Shown here: one piece after another, positions 1 through 6,526 of the stretch
How the letters are laid out: each line of letters begins with the position of its first letter
Position numbering within the stretch: the first letter of the stretch is position 1
Origin: an uncultured Gemmataceae bacterium
GTDB lineage: Bacteria > Planctomycetota > Planctomycetia > Gemmatales > Gemmataceae
Assembly (NCBI GenBank): GCA_937922175.1
Contig: CAKZUU010000269.1
Location: 1 to 8,139, forward strand
DNA: 8,139 nt
Direction: 5' to 3'
Translations under genes and position numbers: made by a program
The notes under the pieces: model-generated
What the model was told of the DNA's origin: nothing
The model's database searches: none
The model's input: the letters and a program-made list of their open reading frames with translations, nothing else

Positions 1-1
1 A

Positions 2-1240
2 GCTCGTTGGCTCGGGAAAGCTCGGCGCGACGAATTGGCGGCGGCCCGTATCTGGGCCGCACCGTCGCTGAGTCGGCCGGCGGGATGGTGGCGCGATGAT
101 CAGGTCGAGCAATTGCGGAACTATCAGTCGTGGGTCTACGCCGCCGTCAACGCCATCGCTCAAGAGGTGGCGCAGCAGAGGCCGTTTGTGTACTGCAATA
201 CCGGCCAGGCCGAACACGAACAGGTTCCCTTGCCTCACACGCATCCGCTGGTGCGGCTGTTGGAGGCCCCGAACCCATGGCTGACCCGCTGGGAATTGTG
301 GTATCTGACCACCGTTTACTTGGAGTTGACCGGGAACTGTTTCTGGTATGGTGCGATGCGGCGGGAGAGGGAAGAGCGGGTTCGCCTACCTGGCGAATTA
401 TGGGTGATTCCTTCGCCGTGGGTGCGAGTGGTTCCGGATCCGGTCGGTTTCGTCCGGGGTTATGAAGTATCGGTTCCGGGATCAGCCACGGAGCGGTTTG
501 CGCCGGATGAAATCATTCATTTGAAATATCCCAATCCTCTGGATCCGCACTACGGCCTGTCGCCGTTGCAGGCGAACGCCCTCACGGTGGATGCGAACAC
601 GGAATTGTTACGGAGCCGTTATCAGGCATTTCAGTCGGGACAACGCCCCGGGATCGTTTTGCAGACGGATCAAATCCTGAGCGAGTCGGTGGCGCGTCGG
701 CTGGAAGAGAAGGTGCAAGCGCGTTTTGGGGGCCGCGAAAACTGGCACCGTCCCCTGATTTTGGAGCAGGGGATCAAGGCCTCACCTTGGACGCTGACAC
801 CAGCCGAGATGGACTTTCTCAACTCGGCCCGAATGACGCGGGACGAGATCTTCGCGTTGTTTCGTGTGCCGGCACCGGTGGCCGGGCTGGTGGAGAACAC
901 CGGTCTGGGGGCGGATATCTGGTTCGGGGCACGGGTGATGTTTTGCGAGGGGACCATTCAGCCGAAACTCGAACTGATCGCTCAGACGCTGACACGGACC
1001 TTGGGCCGACGCTTCTCTCCGGATGTGGCGATCGGGTTCGGCGATTGCAGCCCGCGGAATCAGGAGCAGCGACGGAAGGACGACGAGTTGGACGCGCGGA
1101 TGGGTCTGCGGACTTACAACGAGATCCGCCGGGCCCGCGGCTTGCCGCCTTATCTGGACGCGCGGTTCGACCAGCCGATGATTCCCCAAGTTCAAGTTGA
1201 GGAAATGGGTCGCACGGGCGAAGTGATGAGTCGAGGATGA
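2..1240 (+). CDS. HK97-type phage portal protein (5' partial)
   Basis: Portal proteins form the dodecameric ring at one capsid vertex that nucleates head assembly, docks the terminase and is the channel for DNA. The frame is open from base 2 with no stop, so the true start is probably just left of the window; the first in-frame start inside is TTG at 35, giving 401 residues. Numbering from that TTG, the family pattern is clear: an N-terminal helix region (DDQVEQLRNYQSWVYAAVNA, 21-40), the wing segment (PNPWLTRWELWYLTTVYLEL, 79-98), the LKYPNPLDPHYGLSPLQ block (163-179), and the stem/clip stretch ending in FRVPAPVAGL (276-285). The C-terminal RTYNEIRRARGLPP (359-372) is typical of the Phage_portal family (PF04860). 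The stop overlaps an ATG of the next frame (ATGA, 1237-1240), which fits translational coupling to the protease. Family assignment is confident; the exact start is unknown. Confidence 0.93.
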   Translation, partial: ARWLGKARRDELAAARIWAAPSLSRPAGWWRDDQVEQLRNYQSWVYAAVNAIAQEVAQQRPFVYCNTGQAEHEQVPLPHTHPLVRLLEAPNPWLTRWELWYLTTVYLELTGNCFWYGAMRREREERVRLPGELWVIPSPWVRVVPDPVGFVRGYEVSVPGSATERFAPDEIIHLKYPNPLDPHYGLSPLQANALTVDANTELLRSRYQAFQSGQRPGIVLQTDQILSESVARRLEEKVQARFGGRENWHRPLILEQGIKASPWTLTPAEMDFLNSARMTRDEIFALFRVPAPVAGLVENTGLGADIWFGARVMFCEGTIQPKLELIAQTLTRTLGRRFSPDVAIGFGDCSPRNQEQRRKDDELDARMGLRTYNEIRRARGLPPYLDARFDQPMIPQVQVEEMGRTGEVMSRG

Positions 1241-1248
1241 GGGAGGAG
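1241..1248 (+). promoter_or_regulatory. Shine-Dalgarno that decides the protease start
   Basis: GGGAGGAG lies six bases before the ATG at 1255. The earlier in-frame ATG at 1237, which overlaps the portal stop, has only a weak purine run upstream, so 1255 is the better start. Confidence 0.6.
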
Positions 1249-1254
1249 ATCGAG

Positions 1255-1791
1255 ATGAATCCGACGCTGACGCGAGAGGCTCCGGCGGCGGCCTGTTTGG
1301 GCATCGATGCCGAGCAGATGATTCTGCGGAGCATCATCACCACGAGCTACCCGGATCGGGCCGGCGACGTGGTCGTGCCGTCGGGATTGCGAAACGTCGA
1401 GGAGTTCTTGCGAAATCCGGTGGTGTTATGGGCGCATCAGCGTGATTTGCCTCCTATCGGGCGTTGTCTGGCTCTGGAGATTTTGCCCGATCGCGTCATC
1501 GCTCAGACGCAGTTTGCCCGAGGCGTCGCCTTCGCTGAAGACCTGTTCAAGTTGTATCAGCAAGGCATCTTGCGTGGTTGGTCGATTGGCTTCGTGCCGG
1601 TGCGGGCCACGCCGAGACGTCAAGGCGTGCGATACGACGAATGGGATCTCCTGGAATACTCCGCGGTCCCAGTTCCCGAGAATCCCGCCGCCTTGACCCT
1701 TGCCGTGGCCAAAGGACACATCCGCGATCCGAGACTGGCCCGTTGGTTGACCTGGGCAGCCGACGTGTTCGCGGAACTGGTGGTGGCCTGA
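1255..1791 (+). CDS. HK97-family prohead protease
   Basis: Serine protease that is packaged in the procapsid, removes the N-terminal scaffold domain of the capsid protein and then digests itself. The herpesvirus/HK97 protease-fold signatures are visible, numbered from the ATG at 1255 (178 residues): SYPDRAGDVVVPSGL near 31-45, the catalytic His in VVLWAHQRDLPPIGR (H61), the catalytic Ser in GILRGWSIGFVP (S110), and the acidic third residue in WDLLEYSAVPVPENPAA (E134). The spacing and the closing VPxPxNPAA motif match PF04586-type proteases, and all three catalytic positions are present, so the enzyme should be active. ATG 1237 would add six residues and overlap the portal stop by four bases. 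About 120 bases separate it from the capsid gene, its expected substrate. Confidence 0.93.
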   Translation: MNPTLTREAPAAACLGIDAEQMILRSIITTSYPDRAGDVVVPSGLRNVEEFLRNPVVLWAHQRDLPPIGRCLALEILPDRVIAQTQFARGVAFAEDLFKLYQQGILRGWSIGFVPVRATPRRQGVRYDEWDLLEYSAVPVPENPAALTLAVAKGHIRDPRLARWLTWAADVFAELVVA

Positions 1792-1910
1792 CGCCGGCAC
1801 CTCTCCTTTCAGGTGACCGACGCCAACCGGCGGCATTGGTCGATCTTTCCCCGTTTCGTTTTTTGTCACGTTCCTCACGTCCTTTACAGCGTCAGATCGG
1901 AGGAATCCTC
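1792..1910 (+). other. Protease-capsid spacer
   Basis: This 119-base spacer holds a short hairpin (CACCT/AGGTG, about 1799-1816), a T-rich pyrimidine stretch around 1848-1866, and the capsid Shine-Dalgarno. I see no convincing -35/-10 promoter pair. A leader for the highly expressed capsid gene is plausible but unproven. Confidence 0.35.
1899..1903 (+). promoter_or_regulatory. Capsid gene Shine-Dalgarno
   Basis: GGAGG is placed seven bases before ATG 1911. It fixes the capsid start there, although the reading frame stays open back to an ATG at 1578 inside the protease gene. Confidence 0.75.
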
Positions 1911-3290
1911 ATGTCCGAAGCAGTAGAGAAGTTCCAAACTCGGGCCGAGTTGGCTCGATTCATCGAAGACACCGCGTCCACTGCCGTGGATAAAGCCTTG
2001 GCCCAGGCTGCCCCCGTGGAACGGCGAGTCCCATGGGTCACGAGCGGGCCGGTCGGCCAAGACTCGATCGGCTACTCGGTATTGAAAGCGGCGGCGTTTG
2101 CCTTGGGGTATCTTGGTCCGGACCAGGCGAAGGAAGAAATCCATGTCCATCACCAGTTGCGCGAGTTGTACCAGACCTACGGGTTCGTACCGCATTGCGG
2201 CCATCAGTCATTTCTCGTGCCCTTGGCCAGTGCTCACCTTCCGGCCTTCGAGCCGCGAGGCCAACGAATCCAGCAGGAAATTCGCGACAAGATGACCGCA
2301 AATCGCCATCGCTTCGATCCCGAGGAGGCGGCTTGGCTTCTTCGCCGTCTGAATCCCCGGGTCAAAGCGTTGGGCACGACCAGCGACCTAGCCGGCGGCG
2401 TCCTCGTGGGTTTTCCCACCTTGGGCGAATTGATTGACCTGCAACGCAACCTCGAAGCCTTTGCCCAGGCCGGCGCTCAGGAAATCGCTTTGCCCCCGAA
2501 TGGGCGGATCCAGTTCCCCAAATTGACCGGCGGATCGACCGCGTATTGGGTCGGCGAAGGGACGAGCATCACCGAATCGCAACCGTCGACGGGGTCGCTG
2601 GACTTGCAAGCGAAAAAGCTGGGCATCTTTGTTAAACTCAACAACGAACTGTTGCGCTTTGCGAGTCCGTCGGCAGAGGGGTTGATCCGCTTCGACATGG
2701 CGCGGGTGGCCGCCCTCAAGGCCGATTCCGCCATGCTCACCGGCACCGGCGGCACCCAGATCAAAGGCCTCCTCACCTATTCGGACTTGCTGACCCATCC
2801 GGCATCGACCACGGGAGCCAACGGCGACACCTTCCAGCCGGAAGATGTGGCGAAAATGGAGGCAAAATTGCCCGATGCGGTTTCGGCTCCGACGGCCTGG
2901 CTGATGCGTCGCGACATGTTCGCTGCTCTCATGAACCGTCGTGCCGATGCCACGACCGAGGACGATGCCGCCGGCCCGTTCCTCTTCCATCCGTCGCGTT
3001 CCGCTGCCGATGCCCCTCCAACCGAGCTGTACGGCACAAAGGTCGTCCGCACCTCGCAGATCTCCAACTCGCGGGTCAAGGGTAGCTCGAGCAATCTGAC
3101 CTATATCTTGCTCGGCTATTTCCCCGATTGGATCGTGGGCCGATCCGGCGTCATGGAGTTCCTCGCCAGCGGTCTGGGCGACTCGGCCTTGCAGAACGAT
3201 CAAACCTATCTTCGCGGCATCCAGCACCTCGACGCCGGCCCACGCCATGCCGCCAGCTTCGTCCTGTGCGACCAATTGATCGTTGGTTAA
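1911..3290 (+). CDS. HK97-fold major capsid protein
   Basis: Main shell protein of the icosahedral head. The 459-residue product has an N-terminal region of roughly 150 residues, starting with a helical stretch (MSEAVEKFQTRAELARFIED, 1-20) that fits a scaffold (delta) domain. The Phage_capsid family core (PF05065) begins at about GTTSDLAGGVLV (155-166). Core landmarks are FPTLGELIDLQRNLEAF (168-184), the E-loop/P-domain strands RIQFPKLTGGSTAYWVGEG (199-217), KLGIFVKLNNELLRFASPS (236-254), and MLTGTGGTQIKGLL (275-288), a near-universal GxGxxxxxGLL-type motif. The A-domain end is TYILLGYFPDWIVGRSGVMEF (397-417), and the protein finishes with SFVLCDQLIVG. Cleavage by the upstream protease is expected near residues 145-156 (inference). 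The N-terminal region is longer than the roughly 100-residue delta domain of HK97 and carries a His/Cys cluster (78-98). The start is set by the Shine-Dalgarno at 1899. Confidence 0.94.
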   Translation: MSEAVEKFQTRAELARFIEDTASTAVDKALAQAAPVERRVPWVTSGPVGQDSIGYSVLKAAAFALGYLGPDQAKEEIHVHHQLRELYQTYGFVPHCGHQSFLVPLASAHLPAFEPRGQRIQQEIRDKMTANRHRFDPEEAAWLLRRLNPRVKALGTTSDLAGGVLVGFPTLGELIDLQRNLEAFAQAGAQEIALPPNGRIQFPKLTGGSTAYWVGEGTSITESQPSTGSLDLQAKKLGIFVKLNNELLRFASPSAEGLIRFDMARVAALKADSAMLTGTGGTQIKGLLTYSDLLTHPASTTGANGDTFQPEDVAKMEAKLPDAVSAPTAWLMRRDMFAALMNRRADATTEDDAAGPFLFHPSRSAADAPPTELYGTKVVRTSQISNSRVKGSSSNLTYILLGYFPDWIVGRSGVMEFLASGLGDSALQNDQTYLRGIQHLDAGPRHAASFVLCDQLIVG

Positions 3291-3368
3291 TTCGCGGCTT
3301 GTTCGGGATCATTTCGGGGCGGGTTCGGTCATTTACCCCCCTGTTCCCCCATCTTTTGGGAGAATTCG

Positions 3369-3746
3369 ATGTCCACAAAAATCCACGATTTGGCCAGTTA
3401 CCTCGTCTTGGGAGCCGGATTGGCTCCGCAGACAATCACGACCAGCACGAACGGTCCCGCGGCCGACCTCCTTGCCGGTGACGGCCCGTGTTTTGCTGTC
3501 CAGCAAGTCGGCAATGTTTCCGGCTCGTCGCCTTCGTTGACAGGGAAAATTCAGGAATCCGACAATGGCTCCTCGTGGACCGACATCGCCGGCGCGACCT
3601 TTACGCCGGTGACCTCTGCCGGAAATTACCAAACCATCACCTTCGAGCGATCCAAACGGTATGTGCGTTACGTCAGCACGGTAAGCGGCACGGGTCCGTC
3701 GTTCGCCGTCGCAGTCTTCGTCAGCCAGCAGAAGAAGGTGGTTTGA
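3369..3746 (+). CDS. Putative capsid decoration/accessory head protein
   Basis: A 125-residue protein encoded right after the capsid gene, with a Shine-Dalgarno (GGGAG, 3358-3362) six bases before ATG. It has no signal peptide or membrane segment. The sequence is rich in Ser, Thr, Gly and Val and looks all-beta: a central SLTGKIQESDNGSSWTDIAG segment (56-75), then GNYQTITFERSKRYVRYVST (85-104) and an alternating hydrophobic C-terminal strand SFAVAVFVSQQKKVV. The pattern 'xLTxKIQESDNGSSWTDI' recurs in small phage structural proteins encoded beside major capsid genes, usually annotated only as hypothetical. The position suggests a decoration or cement protein that binds the shell after expansion. 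A head-fibre or minor tail role is the alternative. Function is inferred from context and predicted fold; I do not recognise a named family. Confidence 0.6.
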   Translation: MSTKIHDLASYLVLGAGLAPQTITTSTNGPAADLLAGDGPCFAVQQVGNVSGSSPSLTGKIQESDNGSSWTDIAGATFTPVTSAGNYQTITFERSKRYVRYVSTVSGTGPSFAVAVFVSQQKKVV

Positions 3747-3760
3747 ATTTCCTTGCCGAA

Positions 3761-3804
3761 GCTGCCGGGTCCGGGGGCTGACCGGCCCTCGGAGTTCCGG
3801 CTGC
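3761..3804 (+). promoter_or_regulatory. Long GC-rich RNA hairpin before adaptor gene
   Basis: The inner stem TCCGGGGGC (3770-3778) pairs with GCCCTCGGA (3785-3793), nine pairs including one G-U, around the loop TGACCG. After a 1x3 internal loop, GCCGG (3764-3768) pairs with CCGGC (3797-3801). After a T-T mismatch, GC (3761-3762) pairs with GC (3803-3804). This gives about 16 pairs. The 3' arm ends on the base before the adaptor's Shine-Dalgarno (GGGAGG, 3805-3810). There is no T-tract, so it is not a standard intrinsic terminator; RNA processing, stability or translational control is likelier. Confidence 0.6.
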
Positions 3805-3817
3805 GGGAGGGTTCGTC

Positions 3818-4432
3818 ATGCCGTTGGACACACTGACCAACGTTAAGAGTCGACTGGGCGTCAGCACCACGGCGGATGACGGTTTGTTGACCTTGCTGAT
3901 GGAGGCAGCCGACCGTTGGATCGCCGAATTCACGGGACGCGATTGGCAAGGCGGGACCTTCACCGAGTTTTTCCCCGGTCATGTCGAGTTGGTCTGCCTG
4001 AAAAATTACCCGGTGGCGTCCGTCACCAGTGTGAAGGTGGATGCCTCCGGAGTTTTCGGACCGGATAGCGTCCTGCCGCCCAGCGATTATGTCGTGCACG
4101 CCGAGCGAGGCGTGATTCAGTCGCGATATGGCCCGCTTCTTGACGCCCGACGCCGCGGTTTGGTGAATGCGGATCGCGCGACGTGGACGCGAAGCCCCCA
4201 GGCGGTGCAAGTCGTTTACTCGACTTCTCCTTCGGTGCCCGATGATGTGAAACAGGCTTATGCTTTGCTGATTGGACATTGGTATCGGCAAGTGAAAACC
4301 CACACGGCAACGGGTTTTCAGAACTTGGCCCATCAACGGTATGGGGAAATCGACGTAACGTATCGCGACGGAAGCGCCCTCCCCGAGGAAGTGAAGATTC
4401 TGCTGACCCCTTACCGCACTCCCAGCACCTGA
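3818..4432 (+). CDS. Phage gp6-like head-tail adaptor (connector) protein
   Basis: Adaptor proteins form the ring that docks under the portal once the head is full, extending the DNA channel and providing the platform for the stopper. The 204-residue product starts with the family's helical pattern (PLDTLTNVKSRLGV, 2-15, then DDGLLTLLMEAADRWIAEFTGRDW, about 20-43). A beta-rich insertion follows (FFPGHVELVCLKNYPVASVTSVKV), and the end is helical (VPDDVKQAYALLIGHWYRQVKT, then LPEEVKILLTPYR). This matches gp6-like/YqbG-type connectors, at the length of the larger versions seen in gene transfer agents and siphophages rather than the roughly 100-residue HK97 gp6. The start ATG is seven bases after GGGAGG (3805-3810). 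It is separated from the preceding gene by 71 bases that contain a strong hairpin, and from the stopper gene by 24 bases. Confidence 0.82.
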   Translation: MPLDTLTNVKSRLGVSTTADDGLLTLLMEAADRWIAEFTGRDWQGGTFTEFFPGHVELVCLKNYPVASVTSVKVDASGVFGPDSVLPPSDYVVHAERGVIQSRYGPLLDARRRGLVNADRATWTRSPQAVQVVYSTSPSVPDDVKQAYALLIGHWYRQVKTHTATGFQNLAHQRYGEIDVTYRDGSALPEEVKILLTPYRTPST

Positions 4433-4456
4433 CTTGACCTTGCCACGAGATCGATC

Positions 4457-4831
4457 ATGCCTCTACCCTTGTTTGTCCTGCCGCTGACCTGCAGCGTTTA
4501 TCGCCCATTTGGAGCGGGGACGCCCACGGCAACCAACATCCCCTGCCGACTTGTCGCGGACCTGAGTCGGGGTCGGTCAGCGTCGGCGGGGCTGCCGATC
4601 TGGAGCCATTACCTGATCCTCGATGAGTCAATCGACATCCGCGACGGCTGTTCGCGGAGCGCCGGGGCGAACGCCATCACCTATGCCGATGGCGATGAAG
4701 TCCGCATTCCGGATGCCGGGGGCTCGCGATTTGTGGTCGTTTGGGTGGAATGGGTTAATCGTGGTACCCCCAAGGCATTCAAACGGGTCTACTTGCTGCG
4801 GCACCAGTTCGCCTGGACTGCCGAAACGTGA
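4457..4831 (+). CDS. Phage head-closure (stopper) protein
   Basis: Head-closure proteins plug the connector channel after DNA packaging and provide the interface to the tail. The 124-residue product is of normal size for the SPP1 gp16-like/head-tail joining group. The N-terminal beta segment (LTCSVYRPFGAGTPTATNIP, 10-29) is followed by a middle strand (LPIWSHYLILDESIDIRDG) and by the DGDEVRIPDAGGSRFVVVWV stretch (77-96), the most family-like part. The C-terminal KAFKRVYLLRHQF corresponds to the usual closing 'xxxxVYLxR' strand. The Shine-Dalgarno is weak (GAGA, 4447-4450), which suits a low-copy neck protein. It is the last phage-type gene here; the tail-terminator gene normally next in order is absent. 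The stop codon lies inside a hairpin (4828-4851). The assignment rests on motif pattern and position; the family is very divergent. Confidence 0.7.
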   Translation: MPLPLFVLPLTCSVYRPFGAGTPTATNIPCRLVADLSRGRSASAGLPIWSHYLILDESIDIRDGCSRSAGANAITYADGDEVRIPDAGGSRFVVVWVEWVNRGTPKAFKRVYLLRHQFAWTAET

Positions 4832-4851
4832 ATGAGAAAATTTTCATTCAC
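4828..4851 (+). repeat. Inverted repeat spanning the stopper stop codon
   Basis: GTGAATGA (4828-4835) and TCATTCAC (4844-4851) are perfect inverted repeats around GAAAATTT. One G-U and one A-T pair could extend the stem to ten pairs with loop AAAT. The stop codon TGA (4829-4831) is inside the left arm. No T-tract follows, so a terminator role is uncertain; an operator or a recombination scar at the phage/host junction is also possible. The remaining bases to 4922 show no clear promoter. Confidence 0.5.
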
Positions 4852-4922
4852 ACCGGCACCTTTACTCCATGGCGCTGTTAGATTGATGGAGGAAACAGTC
4901 ACGCAGTTCCGAGGGCACGATC

Positions 4923-6458
4923 ATGGCGGCACCTTGGCAGGCCTCGATCCTTGGCATGCTGATGATCGTCGGTACGGCCGTGGGGCAGAACCTGACGCAA
5001 TTCATCGATCACCAGATCAACTCGCGGTTATCCGCCGAAAAGGTGCCTGCTTCACCCCGTTCGGGCGACGCCGAATTTTTGCGGCGAGTGTATCTCGATT
5101 TGGTCGGTGTCGTCCCGCCGAAGGAGAAGGCCGTCGCTTTTCTCAACAGCACCGACTCGCGGAAGCGATCGAAACTCATCGACGAGTTGTTGGCCAGTCC
5201 CGAGTTTGGTCGCCATTTGGCCGACATCTGGGACAACCTGCTCTTCCAGCGAACGACCGACAATCGAGCGATTCGCGTCGGACCCCTGAATGAATGGCTG
5301 AGCGAGAAGTTCAACGCCAACACGCCTTGGAACAGGTTGGTGTCGGAATTGTTGACGGCGACGGGCACCCAGGAGGAGAACGGGGCAACCACCTTTTTCC
5401 TGGCGACACAGTCGGCAAACAAGATGCTCGATTCCGTCAGCCGATTGTTCATGGGAGTACGGCTGGAATGTGCGCAATGCCACAACCACCCCTTCACCGG
5501 CTGGAAGCAGACGGAGTATTGGGGAATGGCCGCCTTTTTCATGAAGGTGCGTATCAACGGTAATCCGCGAGCCATGAAGGATGCCGCCCAAACTCCTGCC
5601 GTCATCGAGAGCTCACGCGGTCGGCAGCGGGGTCTGTCCGAGTCGGCGAAGATGGTGCCGCCAAAATTCTTTCAAGGTGAGACGGCCGACGTCGCCGGCG
5701 TGACGGAGCTTCGCCCGATCTTGGCCCAATGGCTGACAAGCCCGGAAAACAAGTTTTTCGCCAAAGCGTTCGTCAATCGTGTCTGGGGCCAACTGTTCGG
5801 TGTCGGTCTGATCGAACCCATCGACGACATGAACGAGGAACGCGAGGCGACCCATCCCGAGTTGCTCGACGGACTGGCCCGGCAATTTGCCGACAGCGGT
5901 TTCGACATCAAAGCGCTGTATCGCGCCATTTGTCAGAGCGAGGCCTATCAACGAACCAGTCGACCCGTTCCTGGGAATGAGAGCGACAACAAATGGTTCG
6001 CTCGGATGAATGTCAAGGTGTTGTCGCCCGAGCAGTTGTACGACAGTCTGAGTGCGATCTTGGGGCCGCCCAATCCCGGGCGCAACAATAATCGACCAGC
6101 GACCCAGCAGCCAAACCGGCCAGGTGCCTCAGTAAGGGACCAGTTCATCGCTTTCTTTGCCGTCAGCGAGGACGCCAAGGCCACGGAATATGATGCTGGT
6201 ATCCCGCAAGCCTTGCGTCTGATGAATCATCCTTTCACGAATCGGAACTCGGAGCTGGCGGCCCGGCAGTTGACGAAAGGGCAAACCAAATCCAAGGCGA
6301 TCGACGCCCTGTACCTGAGCGCGTTGTCGCGACGGCCGACGCCGGCCGAAACGGCGCGTCTCATGAAGTACTTGGATCGGACTGACTCTCTTGAATCGGG
6401 CTACGCTGATATCCTGTGGGCGTTGCTGAACAGTAGTGAATTCACGTTGAATCACTGA
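4923..6458 (+). CDS. Secreted DUF1549/DUF1553 protein
   Basis: A 511-residue exported protein of a family hugely expanded in Planctomycetes; the biochemical role is not established. The N-terminus (SILGMLMIVGTAVGQ, 8-22) is a short Sec-type signal peptide with likely cleavage before Q22. DUF1549 follows: EFLRRVYLDLVGVVPPKEKA (51-70), KRSKLIDELLASPEFGRHLADIW (81-103) and LECAQCHNHPFTGW (181-194). CAQCH (183-187) has the CxxCH spacing of c-type haem sites, though haem binding is unproven in this family. DUF1553 includes LAQWLTSPENKFFAKAFVNRVWGQLFG (267-293), then THPELLDGLARQFADSGFDIKALYRAI (310-336), and ends with ALSRRPTPAETARL. There is no N-terminal cytochrome, Big2 or LamG module, so it is a compact member of a family often much longer. 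GAGGG (4911-4915) lies seven bases before the ATG. It probably forms an operon with the DUF1501 gene 68 bases downstream. Confidence 0.93.
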   Translation: MAAPWQASILGMLMIVGTAVGQNLTQFIDHQINSRLSAEKVPASPRSGDAEFLRRVYLDLVGVVPPKEKAVAFLNSTDSRKRSKLIDELLASPEFGRHLADIWDNLLFQRTTDNRAIRVGPLNEWLSEKFNANTPWNRLVSELLTATGTQEENGATTFFLATQSANKMLDSVSRLFMGVRLECAQCHNHPFTGWKQTEYWGMAAFFMKVRINGNPRAMKDAAQTPAVIESSRGRQRGLSESAKMVPPKFFQGETADVAGVTELRPILAQWLTSPENKFFAKAFVNRVWGQLFGVGLIEPIDDMNEEREATHPELLDGLARQFADSGFDIKALYRAICQSEAYQRTSRPVPGNESDNKWFARMNVKVLSPEQLYDSLSAILGPPNPGRNNNRPATQQPNRPGASVRDQFIAFFAVSEDAKATEYDAGIPQALRLMNHPFTNRNSELAARQLTKGQTKSKAIDALYLSALSRRPTPAETARLMKYLDRTDSLESGYADILWALLNSSEFTLNH

Positions 6459-6515
6459 ACGTCGGTACCGCGCTATCGCGATGCGAGGGTTTGGGGGAAA
6501 CATCTCCATCTGATC

Positions 6516-6519
6516 GGAG
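6516..6519 (+). promoter_or_regulatory. DUF1501 gene Shine-Dalgarno
   Basis: GGAG is seven bases before ATG 6527. It sets the start at the Tat signal peptide rather than at an in-frame TTG at 6491, which would put twelve polar residues before it. An upstream CTCC (6504-6507) could pair with it, but four pairs are too few to claim regulation. Confidence 0.55.
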
Positions 6520-6526
6520 TTCGACA

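Noticed and set aside
1578..1910. Upstream extension of the capsid reading frame to ATG 1578 (570 residues)
   Set aside because: The extension overlaps the protease gene, whose catalytic Glu and closing motif lie in the other frame, and its Arg/Ser-rich translation is unlike any capsid. A good Shine-Dalgarno precedes ATG 1911.
2388..3275. 295-codon open frame on the minus strand
   Set aside because: Antisense to the capsid core, no recognisable motif; a shadow produced by high GC at third positions.
3301..3334. Imperfect direct repeat (GTTCGGgaTCATTT / GTTCGGTCATTT) between the capsid and decoration genes
   Set aside because: Two copies of about 12 bases differing by an indel; too short and isolated to call an operator or attachment site.
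1794..4862. Shared CCGGCACCT just after the protease and stopper stop codons
   Set aside because: Nine bases in two places of a GC-rich region can occur by chance; flanks do not match, so no att-like duplication is claimed.
4852..4922. Possible sigma70-type promoter for the DUF1549 operon
   Set aside because: TTCACA (4847-4852) and TTAGAT (4878-4883) resemble the two boxes, but the 25-base gap is too long; no acceptable pair was found.
4832..5293. 153-codon open frame starting right after the stopper gene
   Set aside because: It overlaps the signal peptide and DUF1549 start in another frame, has no Shine-Dalgarno and an Arg/His-rich shadow-like translation.
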